From the NCBI GenBank assembly GCA_905203045.1, contig CAJKUH010000018.1, forward strand, positions 1-44,152: a stretch of 44,152 nucleotides of DNA, given 5' to 3'. The position numbers and the translations under genes were made by a program. The notes beneath the pieces were generated by a model that saw only the letters and a list, made by a program, of their open reading frames with translations, did not search any database and was not told the DNA's origin. Positions 15,640 through 23,225 of the stretch are shown piece by piece. The stretch comes from an uncultured Eggerthella sp. GTDB taxonomy: Bacteria; Actinomycetota; Coriobacteriia; Coriobacteriales; Eggerthellaceae. The number at the start of each line of letters is the position of its first letter. Within the stretch, counting starts at the first letter, position 1.

Positions 15640-17976
15640 ATGTCTGACACCAACGAATTCCATCCAGTTGGCTTGGTGGCTTCTTCCGTCGATCCCACCA
15701 TCAAATCGGCCACTTCGGCACCGGTCGGTTCCGACCCGCAGGAGCGTTTCAAAGCGCTCGAAGGGCTGGCTTCCACCTATTTGGACAAAGACGAGCTCGC
15801 CCTGCTGGAAAAGGCCTTTCATTTTGCAGAGAAGATGCATGCCGGCCAGAAGCGCAAGTCGGGCGAGGCATTCGTTATCCACCCGGTAGAGGTTGCCATC
15901 ATCTTGGCCGACCTCCACATGGATGTTGAAACGCTTATCGCGGCCCTTTTACACGACACCGTGGAAGACACCACGGCAACCAAACAGCAGGTGGCAGAGC
16001 TGTTCGGCGATTCGGTTGCCGACTTGGTCGATGGCGTTACCAAGATCACGAAGATCGAGGTTGAAACGCTTTCCGACGAACAGGCACAGACGTTCCGCAA
16101 GATGCTCATTGCCATGAGCAAAGACATCCGTGTTATCGTTATCAAGCTTGCCGACCGCCTGCATAACATGCGCACGCTTTCCGCGCTGCGTGAAGATCGC
16201 CGCATTTTCAAGGCGCGTGAAACGCTGGAAATCTATGCTCCTATCGCGCACCGCTTGGGCATCAGCTCCATCAAGGGGGAATTGGAAGACTTGGCGTTCT
16301 TCTACCTGGAGCCCACTAAGTTCAAACAGGTTTCCCGCATGGTTGCCGAAACACGTCACGACCGCGAAGAATACCTGCAAAAGGTGATTTCCATCCTTCG
16401 TGGCGAAATGAGCAAAATCGGCGTGGAGTCCCAGATCATGGGTCGCCCGAAGCACCTGTACTCCATCTACCAGAAGATGTCGAAGAAGGGCAAGGGCTTT
16501 TCCGAGATCTACGACCTTATCGCTGTGCGCATCATCACCACGTCGGTGAAGGACTGCTATTCGGCATTGGGCGCGGTGCACAGTCTGTGGCACCCGATGC
16601 CCGGGCGTTTCAAAGACTACATTGCCATGCCGAAGTTCAACATGTACCAGAGTTTGCATACCACGGTTATCGGCCCGGCAGGCCGCCCGCTTGAAGTGCA
16701 GATCCGCACCGAGGAAATGCACCGTATGAGCGAATACGGCGTTGCGGCGCACTGGCGCTACAAGGAAAAAGGCGGCAAGGGCGCCGAATCGGCGTTCGAC
16801 AAGCAGATCGCCTGGCTGCGCGAAATGGTTGACTGGCAGGACGAGACCAAGGACTCGCGCGAGTTCTTGAAATCGCTCAAAACCGACCTTGATCCGAAGG
16901 AAGTCTACGTGTTCACACCGAAGGGCAAGGCCATGAGCCTGCGTTTCGGTTCCACTCCAGTCGATTTCGCCTTCGCCATCCATACGGAAGTGGGCTATCA
17001 CTGCGTGGGTGCCAAGGTGAACGGTTCCATCGTGCCCTTGTCCTACAAGCTGCAGATGGGCGACCGCGTAGAGATCCTTACCCAGAAGAGCGCCACACCT
17101 TCGCGCGACTGGCTGAACATCGTGAAAACGCCTTCGGCCCGCTCGAAGATTCGCTCGTATTTCGCCAAGATCAGCCGTTCCGACGATTTGCAGGAAGGCC
17201 GCGATATCCTGATGCGTGAAATGCGCAAGCACGGGTTCGGTATTTCCAGCGCCCAGAGTATGCGCGCCATGCGCGAGGTATCCGAGGCCATGGGCTACAA
17301 GGACGCCGACGATATGCTGGTGAACATCGGCACCGGCAAGGAAGCGCCGATGCACGTTGCCAACCGCATGCTGAAGATTTTGGTGGACAACGGCACCGAA
17401 GAGGCATCGAAGCCCCTGATGGGAACCTCGGCATCTTCGACGGGCAAAATGCCGCCCATGCTCACCAGCGTGAAGCGTCCCAAGAAGCACGAAACGCATT
17501 CCTCGAACGGTGTGGTGGTACGCGGCATCGACGATGTTCTGGTGCGCCTTTCCCGCTGCTGCAACCCTGTGCCGGGTGATAAAATCGTGGGCTTCGTCAC
17601 CCGTGGCCGCGGTGTTTCGGTCCACCGCGACGATTGTCCGAATGCGGCAGAGTTGAAGAAGCATCCCGAGCGCATTATCGAGGTGTTCTGGGAAGAGGAC
17701 GGCCCTTCAGGCGGCACCTCGTTCAACGTCGAGATCTTCGTGGAGGCACTCGATCGCTTGAATCTGCTTATCGATGTGGCATCGGTCCTTTCCGAACATG
17801 GCGCCAACGTGCTTTCGGTTAACACGAACACGCATCGCGATGGCATGGTTGAAATGCGCTTCTTGTTCCAGGTCTCAGATACGGCGGTTATCGATCGCAT
17901 CTTGTCGAAGCTTCGTACCGTCGACGGCGTATTCGATGCCCGCCGCATGATGCCGGGAACCACTTCCTCCAAATAA
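15640..17976 (+). CDS. rel: Bifunctional (p)ppGpp synthetase/hydrolase
   Basis: The 778-residue RelA/SpoT homologue has an HD hydrolase domain (AALLHDTVEDT, His-Asp at 105-106), a synthetase domain with FKDYIAMPKFNMYQSLHTT near 323-341, a TGS domain (VYVFTPKGKAMSL near 424), a conserved Cys region (RLSRCCNPVPGD) and a C-terminal ACT domain. Both catalytic centres look intact, so it should make and degrade the alarmone. ATG 15640 follows AGGAGGA, which lies inside the end of recJ; the two genes are almost certainly co-translated. The MBL hydrolase follows after 22 bp. Confidence 0.96.
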   Translation: MSDTNEFHPVGLVASSVDPTIKSATSAPVGSDPQERFKALEGLASTYLDKDELALLEKAFHFAEKMHAGQKRKSGEAFVIHPVEVAIILADLHMDVETLIAALLHDTVEDTTATKQQVAELFGDSVADLVDGVTKITKIEVETLSDEQAQTFRKMLIAMSKDIRVIVIKLADRLHNMRTLSALREDRRIFKARETLEIYAPIAHRLGISSIKGELEDLAFFYLEPTKFKQVSRMVAETRHDREEYLQKVISILRGEMSKIGVESQIMGRPKHLYSIYQKMSKKGKGFSEIYDLIAVRIITTSVKDCYSALGAVHSLWHPMPGRFKDYIAMPKFNMYQSLHTTVIGPAGRPLEVQIRTEEMHRMSEYGVAAHWRYKEKGGKGAESAFDKQIAWLREMVDWQDETKDSREFLKSLKTDLDPKEVYVFTPKGKAMSLRFGSTPVDFAFAIHTEVGYHCVGAKVNGSIVPLSYKLQMGDRVEILTQKSATPSRDWLNIVKTPSARSKIRSYFAKISRSDDLQEGRDILMREMRKHGFGISSAQSMRAMREVSEAMGYKDADDMLVNIGTGKEAPMHVANRMLKILVDNGTEEASKPLMGTSASSTGKMPPMLTSVKRPKKHETHSSNGVVVRGIDDVLVRLSRCCNPVPGDKIVGFVTRGRGVSVHRDDCPNAAELKKHPERIIEVFWEEDGPSGGTSFNVEIFVEALDRLNLLIDVASVLSEHGANVLSVNTNTHRDGMVEMRFLFQVSDTAVIDRILSKLRTVDGVFDARRMMPGTTSSK

Positions 17977-17998
17977 CAGCACCGGAAAGGTTTTGCAC

Positions 17999-18679
17999 AT
18001 GAAGGTTTCAGTGAAAAGGGACGGGCGCACGTACAAAGTCACGGGCGCTGCAGTTGACATCAGCTTCTTGGTGCTTGGCCCCATCGAGAACAACACCTAC
18101 CTCATTTCCGACGATGCGGCCACCTTCGTGGTCGATCCGTCTGACAACGCCGATGCCATCATCAAGGCGCTGGGCGGTAAGAAGATCGACGCCATTGTGG
18201 TCACGCATCACCATGCCGACCATACGAGCGCCCTTGCTGCCCTGAAGGCGAAGACGAATGCCCCGGTGTACGCTTCGGCGGTGGATGCGCGCATTATCGA
18301 GAATCAGCCGGCGGGGCAGTTCCCGCCCACGAAGTCGTGCAAGGTCGACCACCTTCTGAAGGACGGCGACAAAGTGCGTCTGGGCAACATGGTGTGGCGC
18401 GTTATCGCAACGCCCGGCCACACGCCCGGTGGAATATGCCTGTTCCTGGAATCGGACGCAGGGAAGTACCTTGATGGTGCTAACGTTCTGATTTCCGGAG
18501 ACACATTGTTCTGCGGCTCTATTGGCAGAACCGATTTCGAAGGCGGCAGCGACAAGCAGATGCGTGCTTCGCTGCGCAAGCTTTCCCAGCTGCCAAACGA
18601 TACCTTGGTGCTGCCGGGACATAACTCTTTGACAACAATTGGCGACGAGCAAAGGCGTGTGTTCGCCTACTACTGTTAA
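17999..18679 (+). CDS. Metallo-beta-lactamase fold hydrolase (glyoxalase II-like)
   Basis: The 226-residue protein has the zinc motif THHHADH (about residue 64-70), ATPGHTPGG, SGDTLF and a C-terminal LPGH, the usual ligand set for a binuclear metal site. It resembles the hydroxyacylglutathione hydrolase-like group, cytoplasmic thioester hydrolases of uncertain substrate. ATG 17999 is chosen since GGAAAGG lies 7 nt upstream; an in-frame TTG at 17993 is too close to it. It follows rel by 22 bp and likely shares its transcript. Confidence 0.85.
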   Translation: MKVSVKRDGRTYKVTGAAVDISFLVLGPIENNTYLISDDAATFVVDPSDNADAIIKALGGKKIDAIVVTHHHADHTSALAALKAKTNAPVYASAVDARIIENQPAGQFPPTKSCKVDHLLKDGDKVRLGNMVWRVIATPGHTPGGICLFLESDAGKYLDGANVLISGDTLFCGSIGRTDFEGGSDKQMRASLRKLSQLPNDTLVLPGHNSLTTIGDEQRRVFAYYC

Positions 18680-18766
18680 ACTTGCGCTGCGCCTGTTGGC
18701 GTTCGGCAAACGCAAAAGCGGATGGGACCGCTGTGGGCTTCCGCAGCACTGGACCTTGGAGGGGTC

Positions 18767-19414
18767 ATGGCTGGAATCGGCAAGAAAAAGAAGAAAAAGA
18801 AGTTCGACTACTACGATGCGTTCGAGGCGCAAGCTGCTCTGTGCGTCAAGGAAGCCAAGCTTCTGAAGGAAATCGTGCATGATTTCGAGTCGGCTGCCGA
18901 ATTGGAAAAGGAGCTGCCCCGTGCGCATGCCATCGAGCATGAGGCTGATAGGGTATGCCATAGCGTGTTCGAAGCGCTGCTTCCTGACTTCGTAACCCCG
19001 CTCGACCGCGAAGATATTATCGCCATGACGGAAAGCCTCGACGAGATCATCGACATGACTGAGGAAGTTATCCAGAACTTCTATATGTTCGACATCCACT
19101 TTATGCACGAAGATGCCAAGAAGTTCGCGAAGTTCATCGTTCGCGCCTGCGAGGCATTAAGCGAAGCTATGGCCGACTTCCGCAACTGCAAGAAGTCCGA
19201 CAAGTTGAATGCCCTGCTGGTGCGCGTGAACGACATCGAAGACGAAGCGGATACCTTGTACCTGAACATCATTCGCGAGCTGTATACCAAGGAATGCGAC
19301 AATCCCTTGCGTGTAACGGTATGGACGCGCCTGTTCGGCGCCATGGAAGACTGCGTCGACCAGTGTGAAGCCGTTGCCAACAAGATGGGCATGATCATGG
19401 TGAAGTACGCATAA
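18767..19414 (+). CDS. DUF47 family protein (PhoU-like, Pit accessory type)
   Basis: The 215-residue, wholly helical, acidic protein begins with a lysine run (GKKKKKKKFDYYDAF). It has the repeated ExxxD-type helices of the DUF47/PhoU_div group, for example AHAIEHEADRVCH and RVNDIEDEADTLY, which bind metal clusters in PhoU relatives. Members usually sit beside a Pit phosphate transporter; none is present here, so a phosphate role is inferred from the family and from the polyphosphate genes 6 kb away. The start at ATG 18767 follows TTGGAGGGG. A strong palindrome starts at its stop codon. Confidence 0.75.
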   Translation: MAGIGKKKKKKKFDYYDAFEAQAALCVKEAKLLKEIVHDFESAAELEKELPRAHAIEHEADRVCHSVFEALLPDFVTPLDREDIIAMTESLDEIIDMTEEVIQNFYMFDIHFMHEDAKKFAKFIVRACEALSEAMADFRNCKKSDKLNALLVRVNDIEDEADTLYLNIIRELYTKECDNPLRVTVWTRLFGAMEDCVDQCEAVANKMGMIMVKYA

Positions 19415-19442
19415 AAAAATGGGGACAGTCCCCATTTTTTTA
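19412..19442. terminator. Perfect palindrome at the DUF47 stop codon, terminator-like
   Basis: TAAAAAAATGGGGAC (19412-19426), one central A, then its exact reverse complement (19428-19442). The stop codon forms its first three bases. With T-runs on both strands it can terminate in either direction. The same core, ATGGGGAC-n-GTCCCCAT, recurs at the purM stop (35757-35793), which suggests a dispersed element. Confidence 0.75.
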
Positions 19443-19446
19443 TTTC

Positions 19447-19483
19447 AGCCCGCTTGCCTTACGTTGGCAGGCGGGCTTTCTTA
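19447..19483 (+). terminator. Second intrinsic terminator before lysC
   Basis: AGCCCGCTTGCC (19447-19458) pairs with GGCAGGCGGGCT (19466-19477) with one G:U, loop TTACGTT, then TTTCTT. Together with the palindrome upstream it closes the recJ-rel transcription unit. Confidence 0.8.
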
Positions 19484-19548
19484 TTGTTTCGCCTTTGTTT
19501 CGCGGGGAAATCCGTTTACCTGCCCAAAGGCGCGCAAGGTGTTGCTTT

Positions 19549-19557
19549 TGGTAATAT
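19549..19557 (+). promoter_or_regulatory. lysC: Extended -10 promoter of lysC
   Basis: TGGTAATAT, with the hexamer at 19552-19557, places the transcript start near 19564 and leaves a short ~27-nt leader before ATG 19591, too short for a lysine riboswitch. Confidence 0.45.
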
Positions 19558-19590
19558 GTAGTGAGTTGTCTCATACGAGGAAAGAAGACG

Positions 19591-20868
19591 ATGGCACTTA
19601 TAGTTTCCAAGTTCGGCGGCACTTCGGTTGCCTCCCCAGAACGAATCAAGAACGTGGCAAAGCGTCTTATTGCCATGAAGCAGGAAGGCAACGACGTTGT
19701 TGCCGTAGTTTCCGCCATGGGCAAAACCACCGATGAACTGGTCGGTCTTGCTGCCGCGTTGAACGACCACCCCTCCAAACGCGAAATGGATATGTTGCTT
19801 TCCACCGGCGAGCAGGTAAGCATGTCGCTTTTGGCAATGGCTATCCAGGCGCTGGGCTACAGCTCAATCAGCTTCACAGGTTGGCAGGCTGGCATCACCA
19901 CCGACGATGCATTTTCCAGCGCGAAGATCGAAAATATCAATGCCGAGCGTATCCGCGGTGCCCTTGATACGGGCGCTATCGTGGTTGTTGCCGGCTTCCA
20001 GGGCATTTCGTCCGACGGCGATATCACCACGCTTGGCCGCGGCGGTTCCGACACCACGGCCGTGGCTCTAGCTTGCGGCATCGGCGCCGATGTGTGCGAA
20101 ATCTACTCTGACGTAGAGGGCATTTACACGGCCGATCCGCGCGTATGCCCTCGCGCCAAGAAGCTCGACCGCATTTCCTACGACGATATGCTCGAGCTTT
20201 CCAGCGGCGGCGCTGGCGTTCTGCAGTCACGTGCAGTGGAATTCGCTCGCAAGTACAATGTTGTAATTCATTCCCGTTCCGCTTTCTCCGATGCGGAGGG
20301 TACGCTTATCGAGGAGGTTGTTCCTTCCATGGAGCAGGCAGTAATTTCCGGTATCGCACACGACACGTCCGAAATGAAGATCACGCTGCGTGGCCTTCCC
20401 GACGAAGTTGGCATGGCAGCCCAGCTGTTCTCTATTCTTGCCGGCAACAATGTTTCGGTTGACATGATCATCCAGAACACCACGACCGACGGCAAGGCAA
20501 ACATCTCCTTCACGTTCCCTGGCTCCCAGAAAGAACAGGCGCTTGAAGCGGTCGATACCTTGGTTAAGAAGTACGGCGTTACCGTTTTGATGGACGAGGA
20601 CATTGCCAAGGTTTCCCTGGTGGGCACGGGCATGAAGTCTGCTCCGGGTGTAGCGGCGAAGGCGTTTGCTGCTCTGGCAGAAAACCATATCAACATCCTT
20701 ATGATTTCCACCAGCCCCATCCGCATTTCCATTGTGGTTGAAGGTAGCCAGGTTGATGCCGCGGTTCGTTGCCTGCATACCGCATTTGGCCTTGACTCCG
20801 ACACCATCTTCGAGGAAACGCAGCTTTCCCCCGAGGAGATTGCCGCGAAGATGGCAAAGGGTAGGTAG
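19591..20868 (+). CDS. lysC: Aspartate kinase
   Basis: It phosphorylates aspartate, the first step to lysine, threonine and methionine. The 425-residue protein opens with KFGGTSVASPERIKNVA, has GRGGSDTTAVALA mid-catalytic domain, and ends with two ACT domains (about 265-425), the usual site of feedback control by lysine or threonine. ATG 19591 follows GAGGAAAG. asd, the next enzyme in the pathway, lies 1.1 kb downstream beyond an oppositely oriented gene, so the two are close but not one operon. Confidence 0.96.
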   Translation: MALIVSKFGGTSVASPERIKNVAKRLIAMKQEGNDVVAVVSAMGKTTDELVGLAAALNDHPSKREMDMLLSTGEQVSMSLLAMAIQALGYSSISFTGWQAGITTDDAFSSAKIENINAERIRGALDTGAIVVVAGFQGISSDGDITTLGRGGSDTTAVALACGIGADVCEIYSDVEGIYTADPRVCPRAKKLDRISYDDMLELSSGGAGVLQSRAVEFARKYNVVIHSRSAFSDAEGTLIEEVVPSMEQAVISGIAHDTSEMKITLRGLPDEVGMAAQLFSILAGNNVSVDMIIQNTTTDGKANISFTFPGSQKEQALEAVDTLVKKYGVTVLMDEDIAKVSLVGTGMKSAPGVAAKAFAALAENHINILMISTSPIRISIVVEGSQVDAAVRCLHTAFGLDSDTIFEETQLSPEEIAAKMAKGR

Positions 20869-21015
20869 TTACGACGTTCTACGAACGTCGTAACGTTCGC
20901 AAAAGACGCGATGACACTGCGGCCAAGCCGGGCCCTCATCTTTGCACGATTTCGCGAGCGTAGCGTACTACGCTACGCTCGCGAAATCTGAGAATCTGGG
21001 GCACCGGGCTTGGCC
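20868..21015. repeat. Stacked large inverted repeats after lysC
   Basis: Two structures follow the stop codon. First, GTTACGACGTTC (20868-20879)/GAACGTCGTAAC (20883-20894): a 12-bp stem with a 3-nt loop, overlapping the stop. Second, a 17-bp perfect stem ATTTCGCGAGCGTAGCG (20949-20965) with loop TACTA and its complement (20971-20987), nested inside an outer GGCCAAGCC (20921-20929)/GGCTTGGCC (21007-21015). Neither is followed by a T-run, so they are not standard terminators. They may act as mRNA 3' stabilisers, cruciforms or protein sites. Confidence 0.8.
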
Positions 21016-21089
21016 TCGCTGATTTACTGGCGCATGCCCGGATATCGGGTATGGGCATGATGCAGATTTGGATTTTGCCCTTACATTAG

Positions 21090-21121
21090 AAAAGCTCGTC
21101 CAACTTGGACGAGCTTTTTTT
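21090..21121. terminator. Bidirectional terminator between lysC and the zinc-ribbon gene
   Basis: AAAAGCTCGTCCAA (21090-21103) and TTGGACGAGCTTTT (21105-21118) form a near-perfect palindrome ending in seven T on the plus strand and flanked by A on the left, so it can stop the converging lysC and minus-strand transcripts. Confidence 0.85.
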
Positions 21122-21144
21122 GATATGAAGGCGAAATTAGAGTT

Positions 21145-21642
21145 TTACTTGTCTTTGTTGGAAACCAGCAACAGGATGCCGCCGATTACGTCTACGAAAA
21201 TCAGGGTGCAAACACCGAAGGCGGTGGTGTTGGGCTTGGTTCCCTTGTAGATGCCCCAGCTGTGAACCGTCATGGGAATCATCCATGCCAGGGGAATAAC
21301 CGCCCAACATACGACAACGCAGCTTATGACGCAGAGGATGAAGTTGATCAAACGCAAGGTTTCATCCTGGCTGGTCATGGGGTAGGTGGTTTCTGCGGGG
21401 GCGTATTGGGGGGCTTGCGGCTGTTCGGGCGTATAGGGTGCCTGGTAGGTTGCCTGCGGCTGCTCAGGTGCATAGGCCGTTTGCTGTTGGGCCTGCTGCC
21501 CGGGTGCCGGCGGCGGAACAGGGGTACCCGCTGTTTGTTGCTGCGCTTGGGGCTCGGTTGGCTGAGCCTCGATGGGCTTGCCGCACTGAACGCAGAATTG
21601 GGCGCCTTCAACGTTTTCTTTTCCGCAATGGATGCAGAACAT
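21145..21642 (-). CDS. Zinc-ribbon membrane protein with proline/glutamine-rich linker
   Basis: The 165-residue product begins with a zinc ribbon (CIHCGKE...FCVQCGKP, four Cys at 3, 6, 17 and 20), then a Pro/Gln/Ala/Tyr-rich low-complexity linker (about 25-90), then two membrane helices (about 97-120 and 140-160) and a short basic end. GAAAGGATC precedes the ATG at 21642. This small zinc-ribbon/TM design is common in Gram-positive bacteria and without known function. It converges on lysC. Confidence 0.75.
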   Translation of the reverse strand: MFCIHCGKENVEGAQFCVQCGKPIEAQPTEPQAQQQTAGTPVPPPAPGQQAQQQTAYAPEQPQATYQAPYTPEQPQAPQYAPAETTYPMTSQDETLRLINFILCVISCVVVCWAVIPLAWMIPMTVHSWGIYKGTKPNTTAFGVCTLIFVDVIGGILLLVSNKDK

Positions 21643-21988
21643 GGTTGATCCTTTCGCTGGGGAAGGTTCTTTTTGCTAGGTTCATTGTAGTGTACCTGGG
21701 CGTATGCCGCTGTGCGGTTGGCTCGAATTCGGCAGACTGACAGCTGAAAGTAAAGTTCGCGTTAGGTTCGGCGATTAGGCATGGTAGCAAGCGGAAACGG
21801 GGCAGCGGTGGCTTTGTGCCGAAGCGGGGGGTTAAGCAGCGTCAAGTGGATTTCTGCCCATTGCTGCAGGGAACGGCGAAGGAGTTCCGTTCGAACGCTC
21901 AATTTGCGCCGAAGTGTTAAGTTTGCGCAGCACTTCCAAGCTTGCGTAGTATCATGAGCTACCAAGTACACGATGCAAAGGAGCTTCA
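21643..21988. other. Divergent promoter region upstream of asd
   Basis: No gene is supported in this 346-bp stretch. For asd I see TTGCGC and TAGTAT spaced 18 bp at about 21923-21952, which is weak. For the minus-strand zinc-ribbon gene a TACAAT lies about 45 nt before its start. Nothing else recognised. Confidence 0.3.
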
Positions 21989-23029
21989 ATGTCCTGGACG
22001 AAGGAAATTCCCGCAAATCCGGTTGTTGCTGTAGCAGGTGCCACGGGCGCCGTCGGCAACGAATTCCTCGAGGTTCTCCATGATCTCGATTTCCCCGCAA
22101 GTGAGATTCGCGCGCTTGCCTCAAAGCGTTCTGCCGGTAAGAAGCTTCCTTTCAAGGGCTGTGGCCAGGTTCCCGCTGGCGACTTGGTTGTTGAGGAAAT
22201 GACGCCCGAGTCTTTCGAGGGCGTTGATATTGCGTTGTTCAGCGCGGGCGCAAGCGTTTCCAAGGAAATGCGTCAGGCCGTAGTGGATGCCGGTGCTGTC
22301 ATGATCGACAACTCCAGCGCATTCCGCATGGACGAAGATGTGCCGCTGGTAGTGCCCGAGGTTAACCCTCAGGACGTTGCTTGGCACAACGGCGTTATCG
22401 CAAACCCCAACTGCTCTACCATCCAGATGGTTGCCGCGCTGAAGCCTCTCTACGACATTTCGCCCATCAAGCGCGTGGTTGTTTCCACCTATCAGGCTGC
22501 TTCGGGCGCTGGCGCCAAGGCCATGCAGGAGCTGTATGCTCAAACGCAGCAGTTCCTGAATGGGGAAGAGCTCACCATCGATGCATTCTCCCATCAGATC
22601 GCGTTCAACTGCATCCCCCATATCGACAAGTTCCTGGAAGACGACTCCACCAAGGAAGAGTGGAAGATGGTCGTTGAAACCAAGAAGATCATGGGCGACG
22701 AGAATATTCAGGTTGCCGCAACGTGCGTACGCGTTCCCGTTCTTCGCTGCCACGGCGAATCCATCAACGTCGAGTTCGAGGGTCCGGTAACGGTAGAAGA
22801 GGCGCGTGCCGCGCTGGAAGCTGCCCCTGGCATCACGATGATGGACGACGTTGCGAACAATGTTTACCCCATGCCGGGTCTGCTTGCCGGCACCGATGGC
22901 GCTTACATCGGCCGTCTTCGCAAGGATCCTTCGGTTGAAAATGGCCTTGCATTCTGGGACGTTGCCGACCAGATTCGCAAGGGCGCTGCCCTCAATGCGG
23001 TTCAGATTGCTCAGCTGCTGCTTCCGTAA
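21989..23029 (+). CDS. asd: Aspartate-semialdehyde dehydrogenase
   Basis: It reduces aspartyl phosphate to the semialdehyde at the branch to lysine/diaminopimelate and homoserine. The 346-residue protein has the NADP loop AGATGAVGNEF near residue 13, the catalytic Cys in NPNCSTIQM (about residue 138), and a CHGESINVEF motif with the conserved His. AAGGAG lies 7 nt before ATG 21989. A strong terminator follows, so it is probably transcribed alone. Confidence 0.96.
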   Translation: MSWTKEIPANPVVAVAGATGAVGNEFLEVLHDLDFPASEIRALASKRSAGKKLPFKGCGQVPAGDLVVEEMTPESFEGVDIALFSAGASVSKEMRQAVVDAGAVMIDNSSAFRMDEDVPLVVPEVNPQDVAWHNGVIANPNCSTIQMVAALKPLYDISPIKRVVVSTYQAASGAGAKAMQELYAQTQQFLNGEELTIDAFSHQIAFNCIPHIDKFLEDDSTKEEWKMVVETKKIMGDENIQVAATCVRVPVLRCHGESINVEFEGPVTVEEARAALEAAPGITMMDDVANNVYPMPGLLAGTDGAYIGRLRKDPSVENGLAFWDVADQIRKGAALNAVQIAQLLLP

Positions 23030-23056
23030 TAGCGCATTAAACTGCTTTTATGTGTA

Positions 23057-23095
23057 GACGGGAGGGAGAATACATTCTCCCTCCCGTCTTTTTTC
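23057..23095 (+). terminator. Intrinsic terminator after asd
   Basis: GACGGGAGGGAGAA pairs perfectly over 14 bp with TTCTCCCTCCCGTC around a TACA loop, followed by six T. Confidence 0.92.
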
Positions 23096-23141
23096 ATGAT
23101 TAAGCAATCCTGGGGTATCCTTGATTGGATTGTTTGTTGAG

Positions 23142-23165
23142 CCTCGCCCATGGCGGGGATTTTTT
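23142..23165 (+). terminator. Terminator hairpin in the leader of the DEAD-box helicase
   Basis: CCTCGCC (23142-23148), loop CAT, GGCGGGG (23152-23158), then ATTTTTTA. asd already has a strong terminator 50 bp upstream, so this one probably lies within the helicase's own leader, 60 nt before its start, where it could act as an attenuator. No alternative antiterminator fold was worked out. Confidence 0.55.
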
Positions 23166-23225
23166 ATGTAAGGCGCCCAAAGCCTTTAGCAGATGTGCGG
23201 CGCCGAAGATTAGGAAATGTGATCT

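Noticed and set aside
15949..17664. Long minus-strand open frame opposite rel (and similar ones opposite purF, purM, purH and recJ)
   Set aside because: Antisense shadows of GC-rich genes with clear family motifs on the other strand.
19557..19591. Lysine riboswitch upstream of lysC
   Set aside because: The leader from the likely promoter is only about 27 nt and the region before it holds terminators of the previous unit.
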